Assembly: GCA_964035575.1 (NCBI GenBank)
Contig: OZ037894.1
Location: 1-64,000 of the forward strand
Length of the DNA stretch: 64,000 bases
Origin: Rhynchopus sp. YZ270_cl-10
Lineage: Eukaryota > Euglenozoa > Diplonemea > Diplonemida > Diplonemidae
Direction: 5' to 3'
Shown here: positions 31,861 to 45,239 of the stretch, piece by piece
Layout of the letters: every line of letters starts with the position of its first letter
Numbering within the stretch: position 1 is the stretch's first letter
Translations under genes and position numbers: made by a program
The notes under the pieces: generated by a model
The model's input: only the letters and a program-made list of their open reading frames with translations
What the model was told of the DNA's origin: nothing
The model's database searches: none

Positions 31861-33416
31861 TTGGCGGATGGTGGTGTTCTGGGAGCTCGTCTGTCTCTGC
31901 CGTCTCGTTCGCTTCGTCCGTCTCGTCCGTCTTCCGTCGCGTCCTTTGGCATTCGAGTTTTGGTGGCAATTGCTTCTGCAATTAGTCCCGGAAGCCGGGA
32001 CGTCAGGTCGTTGAAGCTGGCCTGTAGCCCTTGCAGACCGGTCTGAAGGTCCCTTTGCATCGTCAAAAGTTCTGTTACGTTGCGCTGCAGTTCCTCTATA
32101 GCGCCTTTGTTGTTGTGAATTTGTGAATTTAGGTTTTTTTGGGTGTCGCTCATCTGCGACATCTTCGCTGCGAAGTCGTTCCGCAGTGAGGAGATGTTGG
32201 TGGCGTTCTGGGAGGTGGCGGCCCTGCTTGCTGCATCGACGGTGGCTGTTGTTGCGGATGGTGCGGCTGCGGCGGCTGGTGCAGGCGCTGCGTTGCTGTT
32301 GGAGCCTCTGACGACGTTGCTCCATGCTGTGGTGTTGTTTGCCAGGTTGTTTACAAAGGTGGTGGGTTTGGCGGCGGGTCTCTTCTTCTTTGGCCTGCGG
32401 AGCTTGTGGGAGGTGGAGACTTCTCGGGTGGTGATGTTTCTGTTGTTGAATAAGAAGAATTGGGGGAGCGTCTGTTGGGTTCGGATTTTGACCATCTGTG
32501 TAGTACCCGCTTGTTGGTGAGCTATGACGGAGCAGACAATGCCATTTGTGCTGAGGGCCCCCACTAGGGCCTCGGGGTGTGTGAGGTAGTGCATCCCTGT
32601 CAGCACGAAGTGTCTCTCGGTGGCCATCTCTGGCTTCCCAATCTCTGTCCAGGCCGCTGTGATGTGCTCCCGTTCGGTGACGATGCCAAATGCTTTGGTT
32701 GACTTTATTAGCCGTCCTGCGTGTTTTGTAGCAAACGTGATTGCGTCTGCGAGGGTGGCAGTGGGTGGGAGCCAGACTACGGGCTCGTTGGTGACGGCTT
32801 TGGGTCTGACGATGACACCAGATTGTCCTGACATCTCCCTCAGCGGCTTTCTCAGGGATACGGTGGCGGTGATGCGGCGCTCCCCTGCAGGGCGCACGCT
32901 GGCTACATCTGCACTGAGCCCGTTGAGGAACTTGCGTGCGGTGTCGAGCGGTTTCGTTAGCCATTCCGGGTTGGCGGCTACTGCCTCGTCGAGGACTTCC
33001 AGCTTTATCTCCTCCAGCTGGTGCGTGTTGGATGCCCCGAAAGAGGGGATGTTGTTCTTGTAGTTGGGGGCGGTGGAGGACAACACAAACAGGTGCACCT
33101 TTTTGAGGTAGCACTCCCCGTTCGGCTTCTGCACAATGCACTCCTGCGTGCTGTGCGCTTTGTGTCCCTGTATTGGGGCGGTGGTGGCGATGGCGATGAC
33201 TGGTCCGTTCGGTGGGACCGCGTTCTTTGACGCAAGGTAGGTGTCTGCGTCGGCTAGCTTCAGCAGCGCAATAAAGCCTCGCTGCTCCGGGTTCCCGCTC
33301 CTGTAACGTTGTTGGAAGGTGGTGGGGTTTAGGACCTCTGTGTCCCAGTCCTCTTGACGGAGGGTGTGCATCCCGGCCGTTGCTGCTTCGCTTCTTTCGC
33401 CATGGAGGTCCTCCAT
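31845..33416 (-). CDS. LINE ORF1 protein, copy 2 (523 aa)
   Basis: Intact and identical in protein sequence to the ORF1 ending at 23222, same start context. Retention reflects recent duplication and not necessarily selection. Confidence 0.78.
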   Translation of the reverse strand: MEDLHGERSEAATAGMHTLRQEDWDTEVLNPTTFQQRYRSGNPEQRGFIALLKLADADTYLASKNAVPPNGPVIAIATTAPIQGHKAHSTQECIVQKPNGECYLKKVHLFVLSSTAPNYKNNIPSFGASNTHQLEEIKLEVLDEAVAANPEWLTKPLDTARKFLNGLSADVASVRPAGERRITATVSLRKPLREMSGQSGVIVRPKAVTNEPVVWLPPTATLADAITFATKHAGRLIKSTKAFGIVTEREHITAAWTEIGKPEMATERHFVLTGMHYLTHPEALVGALSTNGIVCSVIAHQQAGTTQMVKIRTQQTLPQFFLFNNRNITTREVSTSHKLRRPKKKRPAAKPTTFVNNLANNTTAWSNVVRGSNSNAAPAPAAAAAPSATTATVDAASRAATSQNATNISSLRNDFAAKMSQMSDTQKNLNSQIHNNKGAIEELQRNVTELLTMQRDLQTGLQGLQASFNDLTSRLPGLIAEAIATKTRMPKDATEDGRDGRSERDGRDRRAPRTPPSAKKARR

Positions 33417-33531
33417 GCCCAAGTCCGCCGCGTGGAGGCAGGCTGTCGCAGATCGGTAAGGTAATTGCTTAGAATGTAATAGTGACGATAGTTTTGATGT
33501 GTGGACTCTGGCTCCTCCTGTTGGGTGGGAG

Positions 33532-36500
33532 CACATCTAATATGTGATGGTCAAAAGTGCAAGATTCCTTCGTTAATGAACTTTTTGAGTACCAGTTATA
33601 CCTGGGGAATATGCTCAGATCACTCTTTTGACCATCTGGCGTTTACCACAAAAACACCACTTTTTACAGGCCACTTTACAGGCCAGTTCATGAAGGCACG
33701 AGTGAGGTTTTTTTGTACACGTTACCGTGAGCGGGCGCGCGAAGCGCGCACGCGAACGCCCCGCGGGAAGCGAATAGCTGACCGCCTGCCCAGTGTGTGA
33801 GGTGCTTACAAAAAAAACCACCTGTAAAAAAAAGTGAGGTCCTCATCACGTTTCCATGGAAGTGTCACACAAGAACGACAGGTTTTTTAGCCCGTCACCA
33901 AATCGATTTTTTTAAATAAATAGTTGCTCATCCAAAAGTGAATTTTTTGGGCTTAACGTGTTGTTTGGGGGTATTGAGGCCCAAAAAAAATTTTTTTTTC
34001 AGTCGTGTTCAGAAATTGGACTGCCAAATGACATGTGGCATTCGGCCAAAAATCAGCTTTTTTGGTCATTTTTGCCTTGTAAAACATGACACTTGTGGCA
34101 TGCTTCCCAGTACAGGAAAGTGCATTGAAAAACCTGAAAAAACACATCTAATATGTGATGGTCAAAAGTGCAAGATTCCTTCGTTAATGAACTTTTTGAG
34201 TACCAGTTATACCTGGGGAATATGGTCAGATCACTCTTTTGACCATCTGGCGTTTACCACAAAAACACCACTTTTTACAGGCCACTTTACAGGCCAGTTC
34301 ATGAAGGCACGAGTGAGGTTTTTTTGTACACGTTACCGTGAGCGGGCGCGCGAAGCGCGCACGCGAACGCCCCGCGGGAAGCGAATAGCTGACCGCCTGC
34401 CCAGTGTGTGAGGTCCTTACAAAAAAAACCACCTGTAAAAAAAGGTGAGGTCCTCATCACGTTTCCATGGAAGTGTCACACAAGAACGACAGGTTTTTTA
34501 GCCCGTCACCAAATCCTAAAAAACCTTAGTTTTTTAGTCTTTACTATAGAGATGTGCGCCACCCACACCACACACACTACACACCCACACACAGCACACC
34601 CACACACACCCACACACACACACACACACACCCCCTCACCACCAGGGGGATTTGACCAAAAAATCGATTTTTTTAAATAAATAGTTGCTCATCCAAAAGT
34701 GAATTTTTTGGGCTTAACGTGTTGTTTGGGGGCATTGAGGCCCAAAAAAAAAATTTAAGACAGTCCTGTTCAAAAAATGGACTGCCAAATGACATGTGGC
34801 ATTCGGCCAAAAAGCAGCTTTTTTGGTCATTTTTACCTTGTAAAACATGACACTTGTGGCATGCTTCCCAGTACACAAAAGTGTATTGAAAAACCTGAAA
34901 AAACACATGTAATATGTGATGGTCAAAAGTGCAAGATTCCTTCGTTAATGAACTTTTTGAGTACCAGTTATACCTGGGGAATATGGTCAGCTCACTCTTC
35001 AGACCAGCTGGAGTTTACCACAAAAACACCACTTTTTACAGGCCACTTTTAAAGCAGTTCATGAAGGCATGAGTGAGGTTTTTTTGTACACGTTACCGTG
35101 AGCGGGCGCGCGAAGCGCGCACGCGAACGCCCCGCGGGAAGCGAATAGCTGACCGCCTGCCCAGTGTGTGAGGTCCATACAAAAAAAACCACCTGTAAAA
35201 AAAGGTGAGGTCCTCCTCATGTTTCCATGGAAGTGTCACACAAGAACGACAGGTTTTTTAGCCCGTCACCAAATCGATTTTTTTAAATAAATAGTTGCTC
35301 ATCCAAAAGTGAATTTTTTGGGCTTAACGTGTTGTTTGGGGGTATTGAGGCCCAAAAAAAAATTTTTTTTCAGTCGTGTTCAGAAATTGGACTGCCAAAT
35401 GACATGTGGCATTCGGCCAAAAATCAGCTTTTTTGGTCATTTTTGCCTTGTAAAACATGACACTTGTGGCATGCTTCCCAGTACAGGAAAGTGCATTGAA
35501 AAACCTGAAAAAACACATCTAATATGTGATGGTCAAAAGTGCAAGATTCCTTCGTTAATGAACTTTTTGAGTACCAGTTATACCTGGGGAATATGCTCAG
35601 ATCACTCTTTTGACCATCTGGCGTTTACCACAAAAACACCACTTTTTACAGGCCACTTTACAGGCCAGTTCATGAAGGCACGAGTGAGGTTTTTTTGTAC
35701 ACGTTACCGTGAGCGGGCGCGCGAAGCGCGCACGCGAACGCCCCGCGGGAAGCGAATAGCTGACCGCCTGCCCAGTGTGTGAGGTCCTTACAAAAAAAAC
35801 CACCTGTAAAAAAAGGTGAGGTCCTCATCACGTTTCCATGGAAGTGTCACACAAGAACGACAGGTTTTTTAGCCCGTCACCAAATTGGACTGCCAAATGA
35901 CATGTGGCATTCGGCCAAAAATCAGCTTTTTTGGTCATTTTTGCCTTGTAAAACATGACACTTGTGGCATGCTTCCCAGTACAGGAAAGTGCATTGAAAA
36001 ACCTGAAAAAACACATCTAATATGTGATGGTCAAAAGTGCAAGATTCCTTCGTTAATGAACTTTTTGAGTACCAGTTATACCTGGGGAATATGCTCAGAT
36101 CACTCTTTTGACCATCTGGCGTTTACCACAAAAACACCACTTTTTACAGGCCACTTTACAGGCCAGTTCATGAAGGCACGAGTGAGGTTTTTTTGTACAC
36201 GTTACCGTGAGCGGGCGCGCGAAGCGCGCACGCGAACGCCCCGCGGGAAGCGAATAGCTGACCGCCTGCCCAGTGTGTGAGGTCCTTACAAAAAAAACCA
36301 CCTGTAAAAAAAGGTGAGGTCCTCATCACGTTTCCATGGAAGTGTCACACAAGAACGACAGGTTTTTTAGCCCGTCACCAAATCCTAAAAAACCTTAGTT
36401 TTTTAGTCTTTACTATAGAGATGTGCGCCACCCACACCACACACCCGCAAACCCACACCCACACCACCCACCCACACACCCACCCACACACCCCCTCACC

Positions 36501-36619
36501 ATCCAGAGGGGATTTGACCAAAAAATCGATTTTTTTAAATAAATAGTTGCTCATCCAAAAGTGAATTTTTTGGGCTTAACGTGTTGTTTGGGGGTATTGA
36601 GGCCCAAAAAAAAATTTTT
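33532..36619. repeat. Satellite monomers between LINE copies 2 and 3 (short block)
   Basis: With LINE 2 this is a 5367-bp block, the shortest of the series. It matches the first part of the 24909-31252 array, then passes directly to the 1869-bp trio (34751-36619). It lacks about 3.26 kb of intervening monomers, as expected from unequal exchange between similar type b monomers. Confidence 0.88.
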
Positions 36620-37227
36620 GTGCCGGTTTTGTTCGGGATCGCCTTGCTCCACTGCGCATGATGGGCGTTGAGGTCTCCAGCTATCACTACTTGTTCGGTG
36701 GGGAGGTCTTCGCAGTCGAAGTCATCTTTGCGTATGTCTTTTTTTTGCTCCCCCACTGCGCTTGGCCGATATACATTGACAAAGCGTATACCGTGCACTG
36801 TGACGTCGAGCCGTTCGGTGACTTTCCACTTCGAGAACGTGTGGACTTGGGTTGGATGTTTGTCACGCACCAGTGTTACTATCCCGCCTCCATGTGTTTC
36901 ACTGGTTTTTTTGGTACGGCCTTCCGTTCTTTTGCGGGTGTAGCTGCGGTAGCCGTCGATCTTGAACGTATTGGCTTGTCCGCTCGCCTTCAGTTCTTGG
37001 AGCATGACAATGTCGTACTCCTTCTTGGTTATGTGCCGCCTTATTTCAGCTCTCTTAGTGTCGGTGAGTCCGTTGATGTTCCAACAGAGACATCTCAGCG
37101 GACCCGGATTCGGATGTATCCCTGCTATCACAAGTAGAAGTAGTACCGTTGTGGATAGGTATTTAAGCAAGGAGGGGGTGTTTAGGGAGTGTGATAGGTG
37201 GAGGTGAGTTGTCAACGTCTCGCTTTT
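36620..37227 (-). CDS. LINE ORF2 N-terminal fragment, copy 3
   Basis: Same 2A-like motif (37122-37099) and truncated endonuclease as the other copies. Confidence 0.75.
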
Positions 37228-38783
37228 TTGGCGGATGGTGGTGTTCTGGGAGCTCGTCTGTCTCTGCCGTCTCGTTCGCTTCGTCCGTCTCGTCCGTCTT
37301 CCGTCGCGTCCTTTGGCATTCGAGTTTTGGTGGCAATTGCTTCTGCAATTAGTCCCGGAAGCCGGGACGTCAGGTCGTTGAAGCTGGCCTGTAGCCCTTG
37401 CAGACCGGTCTGAAGGTCCCTTTGCATCGTCAAAAGTTCTGTTACGTTGCGCTGCAGTTCCTCTATAGCGCCTTTGTTGTTGTGAATTTGTGAATTTAGG
37501 TTTTTTTGGGTGTCGCTCATCTGCGACATCTTCGCTGCGAAGTCGTTCCGCAGTGAGGAGATGTTGGTGGCGTTCTGGGAGGTGGCGGCCCTGCTTGCTG
37601 CATCGACGGTGGCTGTTGTTGCGGATGGTGCGGCTGCGGCGGCTGGTGCAGGCGCTGCGTTGCTGTTGGAGCCTCTGACGACGTTGCTCCATGCTGTGGT
37701 GTTGTTTGCCAGGTTGTTTACAAAGGTGGTGGGTTTGGCGGCGGGTCTCTTCTTCTTTGGCCTGCGGAGCTTGTGGGAGGTGGAGACTTCTCGGGTGGTG
37801 ATGTTTCTGTTGTTGAATAAGAAGAATTGGGGGAGCGTCTGTTGGGTTCGGATTTTGACCATCTGTGTAGTACCCGCTTGTTGGTGAGCTATGACGGAGC
37901 AGACAATGCCATTTGTGCTGAGGGCCCCCACTAGGGCCTCGGGGTGTGTGAGGTAGTGCATCCCTGTCAGCACGAAGTGTCTCTCGGTGGCCATCTCTGG
38001 CTTCCCAATCTCTGTCCAGGCCGCTGTGATGTGCTCCCGTTCGGTGACGATGCCAAATGCTTTGGTTGACTTTATTAGCCGTCCTGCGTGTTTTGTAGCA
38101 AACGTGATTGCGTCTGCGAGGGTGGCAGTGGGTGGGAGCCAGACTACGGGCTCGTTGGTGACGGCTTTGGGTCTGACGATGACACCAGATTGTCCTGACA
38201 TCTCCCTCAGCGGCTTTCTCAGGGATACGGTGGCGGTGATGCGGCGCTCCCCTGCAGGGCGCACGCTGGCTACATCTGCACTGAGCCCGTTGAGGAACTT
38301 GCGTGCGGTGTCGAGCGGTTTCGTTAGCCATTCCGGGTTGGCGGCTACTGCCTCGTCGAGGACTTCCAGCTTTATCTCCTCCAGCTGGTGCGTGTTGGAT
38401 GCCCCGAAAGAGGGGATGTTGTTCTTGTAGTTGGGGGCGGTGGAGGACAACACAAACAGGTGCACCTTTTTGAGGTAGCACTCCCCGTTCGGCTTCTGCA
38501 CAATGCACTCCTGCGTGCTGTGCGCTTTGTGTCCCTGTATTGGGGCGGTGGTGGCGATGGCGATGACTGGTCCGTTCGGTGGGACCGCGTTCTTTGACGC
38601 AAGGTAGGTGTCTGCGTCGGCTAGCTTCAGCAGCGCAATAAAGCCTCGCTGCTCCGGGTTCCCGCTCCTGTAACGTTGTTGGAAGGTGGTGGGGTTTAGG
38701 ACCTCTGTGTCCCAGTCCTCTTGACGGAGGGTGTGCATCCCGGCCGTTGCTGCTTCGCTTCTTTCGCCATGGAGGTCCTCCAT
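37212..38783 (-). CDS. LINE ORF1 protein, copy 3 (523 aa)
   Basis: Intact; protein identical to copies 1 and 2. Confidence 0.78.
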   Translation of the reverse strand: MEDLHGERSEAATAGMHTLRQEDWDTEVLNPTTFQQRYRSGNPEQRGFIALLKLADADTYLASKNAVPPNGPVIAIATTAPIQGHKAHSTQECIVQKPNGECYLKKVHLFVLSSTAPNYKNNIPSFGASNTHQLEEIKLEVLDEAVAANPEWLTKPLDTARKFLNGLSADVASVRPAGERRITATVSLRKPLREMSGQSGVIVRPKAVTNEPVVWLPPTATLADAITFATKHAGRLIKSTKAFGIVTEREHITAAWTEIGKPEMATERHFVLTGMHYLTHPEALVGALSTNGIVCSVIAHQQAGTTQMVKIRTQQTLPQFFLFNNRNITTREVSTSHKLRRPKKKRPAAKPTTFVNNLANNTTAWSNVVRGSNSNAAPAPAAAAAPSATTATVDAASRAATSQNATNISSLRNDFAAKMSQMSDTQKNLNSQIHNNKGAIEELQRNVTELLTMQRDLQTGLQGLQASFNDLTSRLPGLIAEAIATKTRMPKDATEDGRDGRSERDGRDRRAPRTPPSAKKARR

Positions 38784-38898
38784 GCCCAAGTCCGCCGCGT
38801 GGAGGCAGGCTGTCGCAGATCGGTAAGGTAATTGCTTAGAATGTAATAGTGACGATAGTTTTGATGTGTGGACTCTGGCTCCTCCTGTTGGGTGGGAG

Positions 38899-41800
38899 CA
38901 CATCTAATATGTGATGGTCAAAAGTGCAAGATTCCTTCGTTAATGAACTTTTTGAGTACCAGTTATACCTGGGGAATATGCTCAGATCACTCTTTTGACC
39001 ATCTGGCGTTTACCACAAAAACACCACTTTTTACAGGCCACTTTACAGGCCAGTTCATGAAGGCACGAGTGAGGTTTTTTTGTACACGTTACCGTGAGCG
39101 GGCGCGCGAAGCGCGCACGCGAACGCCCCGCGGGAAGCGAATAGCTGACCGCCTGCCCAGTGTGTGAGGTGCTTACAAAAAAAACCACCTGTAAAAAAAA
39201 GTGAGGTCCTCATCACGTTTCCATGGAAGTGTCACACAAGAACGACAGGTTTTTTAGCCCGTCACCAAATCCTAAAAAACCTTAGTTTTTTAGTCTTTAC
39301 TATAGAGATGTGCGCCACCCACACCACACACACTACACACCCACACACACACACCCACACACACACACACACACACCCCCTCACCACCAGAGGGGATTTG
39401 ACCAAAAAATCGATTTTTTTAAATAAATAGTTGCTCATCCAAAAGTGAATTTTTTGGGCTTAACGTGTTGTTTGGGGGCATTGAGGCCCAAAAAAAAAAT
39501 TTAAGACAGTCCTGTTCAAAAAATGGACTGCCAAATGACATGTGGCATTCGGCCAAAAATCCTAAAAAACCTTAGTTTTTTAGTCTTTACTATAGAGATG
39601 TGCGCCACCCACACCACACACCCGCAAACCCACACCCACACCACCCACCCACACACCCACCCACACACCCCCTCACCATCCAGAGGGGATTTGACCAAAA
39701 AATCGATTTTTTTAAATAAATAGTTGCTCATCCAAAAGTGAATTTTTTGGGCTTAACGTGTTGTTTGGGGGTATTGAGGCCCAAAAAAAAAATTTAAGAC
39801 AGTCCTGTTCAAAAAATGGACTGCCAAATGACATGTGGCATTCGGCCAAAAATCAGCTTTTTCGGTCATTTTTACCTTGTAAAACATGACACTTGTGGCA
39901 TGCTTCCCAGCACACAATAGTGCAAAAAAGTGACCATAGAGTTTTTTTGTACACGTTACCGCGAGCGGGCGCGCGAAGCGCGCACGCGAGCGCCCCGTGG
40001 GAAGCGAATAGCGGACCACCTGCCCAGTGCGTGAGGTGCATACAAAAAAAAACCACCTGTAAAAAAAGTGTGGTCCTCATCACGTTTCCATGGAAGTGTC
40101 ACACAAGAACGACAGGTTTTTTAGCCCGTCACCAAATCAGCTTTTTTGGTCATTTTTACCTTGTAAAACATGACACTTGTGGCATGCTTCCCAGTACACT
40201 AAAGTGTATTGAAAAACCTGAAAAAACACATGTAATATGTGATGGTCAAAAGTGCAAGATTCCTTCGTTAATGAACTTTTTGAGTACCAGTTATACCTGG
40301 GGAATATGGTCAGATCACTCTGTTGACCATCTGGCGTTTACCACAAAAACACCACTTTTTAACAGGCCACTTTTCACCTGAAAAGCCAGTTCATGAAGGC
40401 ACAAGTGAAGTTTTTTTGTACACGTTACCGTGAGCGGGCGCGCGAAGCGCGCACGCGAACGCCCCGTGGGGAGCGAATAGCGGACCACCTGCCCAGTGCA
40501 TGAGGTGCTTACAAAAAAAACCACCTGTAAAAAAAGTGAGGTCCTCATCACGTTTCCATGGAAGTGTCACACAAGAACGACAGGTTTTTTAGCCCGTCAC
40601 CAAATCCTAAAAAACCTTAGTTTTTTAGTCTTTACTATAGAGATGTGCGCCACCCACACCACACACACTACACACCCACACACAGCACACCCACACACAC
40701 ACACACACACACCCCCTCACCATCCAGAGGGGATTTGACCAAAAAATCGATTTTTTTAAATAAATAGTTGCTCATCCAAAAGTGAATTTTTTGGGCTTAA
40801 CGTGTTGTTTGGGGGTATTGAGGCCCAAAAAAAAAATTTAAGACAGTCCTGTTCAAAAAATGGACTGCCAAATGACATGTGGCATTAGGCCAAAAATCAG
40901 CTTTTTTGGTCATTTTTACCTTGTAAAAACATGACACTTGTGGCATGCTTCCCAGCACACAATAGTGCAAAAAAGTCACCCTAGCGTTTTTTTGTACACG
41001 TTACCGCGAGCGGGCGCGCGAAGCGCGCACGCGAGCGCCCCGTGGGGAGCGAATAGCGGACCACCTGCCCAGTGCGTGAGGTGCTTACAAAAAAAACCAC
41101 CTGAAAAAAAAGTGTCATCACGTTTCCATGGAAGTGTCACAAGAACGACAGGTTTTTTAGCCCGTCACCAAATCCTAAAAAACCTTAGTTTTTTAGTCTT
41201 TACTATAGAGATGTGCGCCACCCACACCACACACACTACACACCCACACCCACACACACCCACACACACACACACACACACACCCCCTCACCACCAGAGG
41301 GGATTTGACCAAAAAATCGATTTTTTTAAATAAATAGTTGCTCATCAGAAAGTGAATTTTTTGGGCTTAACGTGTTGTTTGGGGGTATTGAGGCCCAAAA
41401 AAAAATTTTTTTTCAGTCGTGTTCAGAAATTGGACTGCCAAATGACATGTGGCATTCGGCCAAAAATCAGCTTTTTTGGTCATTTTTACCTTGTAAAACA
41501 TGACACTTGTGGCATGCTTCCCAGCACAGGAAAGTGCATTGAAAAACCTGAAAAAACACATCTAATATGTGATGGTCAAAAGTGCAAGATTCCTTCGTTA
41601 ATGAACTTTTTGAGTACCAGTTATACCTGGGGAATATGGTCAGATCACTCTTTTGACCATCTGGCGTTTACGACAAAAACACCACTTTTTAACAGGCCAC
41701 TTTACAGGCACAAGTAAGGTTTTTTTGTACACGTTACCGTGAGCGGGCGCGCGAAGCGCGCACGCGAACGCCCCGCGGGAAGCGAATAGCTGACCGCCTG

Positions 41801-44631
41801 CCCAGTGTGTGAGGTGCTTACAAAAAAAACCACCTGTAAAAAAAAGTGAGGTCCTCATCACGTTTCCATGGAAGTGTCACACAAGAACGACAGGTTTTTT
41901 AGCCCGTCACCAAATCGATTTTTTTAAATAAATAGTTGCTCATCCAAAAGTGAATTTTTTGGGCTTAACGTGTTGTTTGGGGGTATTGAGGCCCAAAAAA
42001 AATTTTTTTTTCAGTCGTGTTCAGAAATTGGACTGCCAAATGACATGTGGCATTCGGCCAAAAATCAGCTTTTTTGGTCATTTTTGCCTTGTAAAACATG
42101 ACACTTGTGGCATGCTTCCCAGTACAGGAAAGTGCATTGAAAAACCTGAAAAAACACATCTAATATGTGATGGTCAAAAGTGCAAGATTCCTTCGTTAAT
42201 GAACTTTTTGAGTACCAGTTATACCTGGGGAATATGCTCAGATCACTCTTTTGACCATCTGGCGTTTACCACAAAAACACCACTTTTTACAGGCCACTTT
42301 ACAGGCCAGTTCATGAAGGCACGAGTGAGGTTTTTTTGTACACGTTACCGTGAGCGGGCGCGCGAAGCGCGCACGCGAACGCCCCGCGGGAAGCGAATAG
42401 CTGACCGCCTGCCCAGTGTGTGAGGTCCTTACAAAAAAAACCACCTGTAAAAAAAGGTGAGGTCCTCATCACGTTTCCATGGAAGTGTCACACAAGAACG
42501 ACAGGTTTTTTAGCCCGTCACCAAATCCTAAAAAACCTTAGTTTTTTAGTCTTTACTATAGAGATGTGCGCCACCCACACCACACACACTACACACCCAC
42601 ACACAGCACACCCACACACACCCACACACACACACACACACACCCCCTCACCACCAGGGGGATTTGACCAAAAAATCGATTTTTTTAAATAAATAGTTGC
42701 TCATCCAAAAGTGAATTTTTTGGGCTTAACGTGTTGTTTGGGGGCATTGAGGCCCAAAAAAAAAATTTAAGACAGTCCTGTTCAAAAAATGGACTGCCAA
42801 ATGACATGTGGCATTCGGCCAAAAAGCAGCTTTTTTGGTCATTTTTACCTTGTAAAACATGACACTTGTGGCATGCTTCCCAGTACACAAAAGTGTATTG
42901 AAAAACCTGAAAAAACACATGTAATATGTGATGGTCAAAAGTGCAAGATTCCTTCGTTAATGAACTTTTTGAGTACCAGTTATACCTGGGGAATATGGTC
43001 AGCTCACTCTTCAGACCAGCTGGAGTTTACCACAAAAACACCACTTTTTACAGGCCACTTTTAAAGCAGTTCATGAAGGCATGAGTGAGGTTTTTTTGTA
43101 CACGTTACCGTGAGCGGGCGCGCGAAGCGCGCACGCGAACGCCCCGCGGGAAGCGAATAGCTGACCGCCTGCCCAGTGTGTGAGGTCCATACAAAAAAAA
43201 CCACCTGTAAAAAAAGGTGAGGTCCTCCTCATGTTTCCATGGAAGTGTCACACAAGAACGACAGGTTTTTTAGCCCGTCACCAAATCGATTTTTTTAAAT
43301 AAATAGTTGCTCATCCAAAAGTGAATTTTTTGGGCTTAACGTGTTGTTTGGGGGTATTGAGGCCCAAAAAAAAATTTTTTTTCAGTCGTGTTCAGAAATT
43401 GGACTGCCAAATGACATGTGGCATTCGGCCAAAAATCAGCTTTTTTGGTCATTTTTGCCTTGTAAAACATGACACTTGTGGCATGCTTCCCAGTACAGGA
43501 AAGTGCATTGAAAAACCTGAAAAAACACATCTAATATGTGATGGTCAAAAGTGCAAGATTCCTTCGTTAATGAACTTTTTGAGTACCAGTTATACCTGGG
43601 GAATATGCTCAGATCACTCTTTTGACCATCTGGCGTTTACCACAAAAACACCACTTTTTACAGGCCACTTTACAGGCCAGTTCATGAAGGCACGAGTGAG
43701 GTTTTTTTGTACACGTTACCGTGAGCGGGCGCGCGAAGCGCGCACGCGAACGCCCCGCGGGAAGCGAATAGCTGACCGCCTGCCCAGTGTGTGAGGTCCT
43801 TACAAAAAAAACCACCTGTAAAAAAAGGTGAGGTCCTCATCACGTTTCCATGGAAGTGTCACACAAGAACGACAGGTTTTTTAGCCCGTCACCAAATTGG
43901 ACTGCCAAATGACATGTGGCATTCGGCCAAAAATCAGCTTTTTTGGTCATTTTTGCCTTGTAAAACATGACACTTGTGGCATGCTTCCCAGTACAGGAAA
44001 GTGCATTGAAAAACCTGAAAAAACACATCTAATATGTGATGGTCAAAAGTGCAAGATTCCTTCGTTAATGAACTTTTTGAGTACCAGTTATACCTGGGGA
44101 ATATGCTCAGATCACTCTTTTGACCATCTGGCGTTTACCACAAAAACACCACTTTTTACAGGCCACTTTACAGGCCAGTTCATGAAGGCACGAGTGAGGT
44201 TTTTTTGTACACGTTACCGTGAGCGGGCGCGCGAAGCGCGCACGCGAACGCCCCGCGGGAAGCGAATAGCTGACCGCCTGCCCAGTGTGTGAGGTCCTTA
44301 CAAAAAAAACCACCTGTAAAAAAAGGTGAGGTCCTCATCACGTTTCCATGGAAGTGTCACACAAGAACGACAGGTTTTTTAGCCCGTCACCAAATCCTAA
44401 AAAACCTTAGTTTTTTAGTCTTTACTATAGAGATGTGCGCCACCCACACCACACACCCGCAAACCCACACCCACACCACCCACCCACACACCCACCCACA
44501 CACCCCCTCACCATCCAGAGGGGATTTGACCAAAAAATCGATTTTTTTAAATAAATAGTTGCTCATCCAAAAGTGAATTTTTTGGGCTTAACGTGTTGTT
44601 TGGGGGTATTGAGGCCCAAAAAAAAATTTTT
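38899..44631. repeat. Satellite monomers between LINE copies 3 and 4
   Basis: With LINE 3 this is an 8012-bp higher-order block. The order of monomer types equals that at 24909-31252 minus one type b monomer (~611 bp) just after the LINE: here the LINE-proximal monomer passes straight into a CA cassette at about 39270. The final 1869 bp (42763-44631) is the trio. Confidence 0.88.
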
Positions 44632-45239
44632 GTGCCGGTTTTGTTCGGGATCGCCTTGCTCCACTGCGCATGATGGGCGTTGAGGTCTCCAGCTATCACT
44701 ACTTGTTCGGTGGGGAGGTCTTCGCAGTCGAAGTCATCTTTGCGTATGTCTTTTTTTTGCTCCCCCACTGCGCTTGGCCGATATACATTGACAAAGCGTA
44801 TACCGTGCACTGTGACGTCGAGCCGTTCGGTGACTTTCCACTTCGAGAACGTGTGGACTTGGGTTGGATGTTTGTCACGCACCAGTGTTACTATCCCGCC
44901 TCCATGTGTTTCACTGGTTTTTTTGGTACGGCCTTCCGTTCTTTTGCGGGTGTAGCTGCGGTAGCCGTCGATCTTGAACGTATTGGCTTGTCCGCTCGCC
45001 TTCAGTTCTTGGAGCATGACAATGTCGTACTCCTTCTTGGTTATGTGCCGCCTTATTTCAGCTCTCTTAGTGTCGGTGAGTCCGTTGATGTTCCAACAGA
45101 GACATCTCAGCGGACCCGGATTCGGATGTATCCCTGCTATCACAAGTAGAAGTAGTACCGTTGTGGATAGGTATTTAAGCAAGGAGGGGGTGTTTAGGGA
45201 GTGTGATAGGTGGAGGTGAGTTGTCAACGTCTCGCTTTT
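44632..45239 (-). CDS. LINE ORF2 N-terminal fragment, copy 4
   Basis: Same 2A-like motif (45134-45111) and truncated endonuclease. Confidence 0.75.

Larger units (their letters stand above)
31253..33531 (-). mobile_element. LINE fragment, copy 2
   Basis: Same 2279-bp fragment with the same two junctions as copy 1, offset by 8623 bp. The encoded ORF1 and ORF2 segments read identically. Confidence 0.9.
36620..38898 (-). mobile_element. LINE fragment, copy 3
   Basis: Same fragment and junctions, 5367 bp after copy 2; first of three copies spaced by exactly 8012 bp. Confidence 0.9.
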
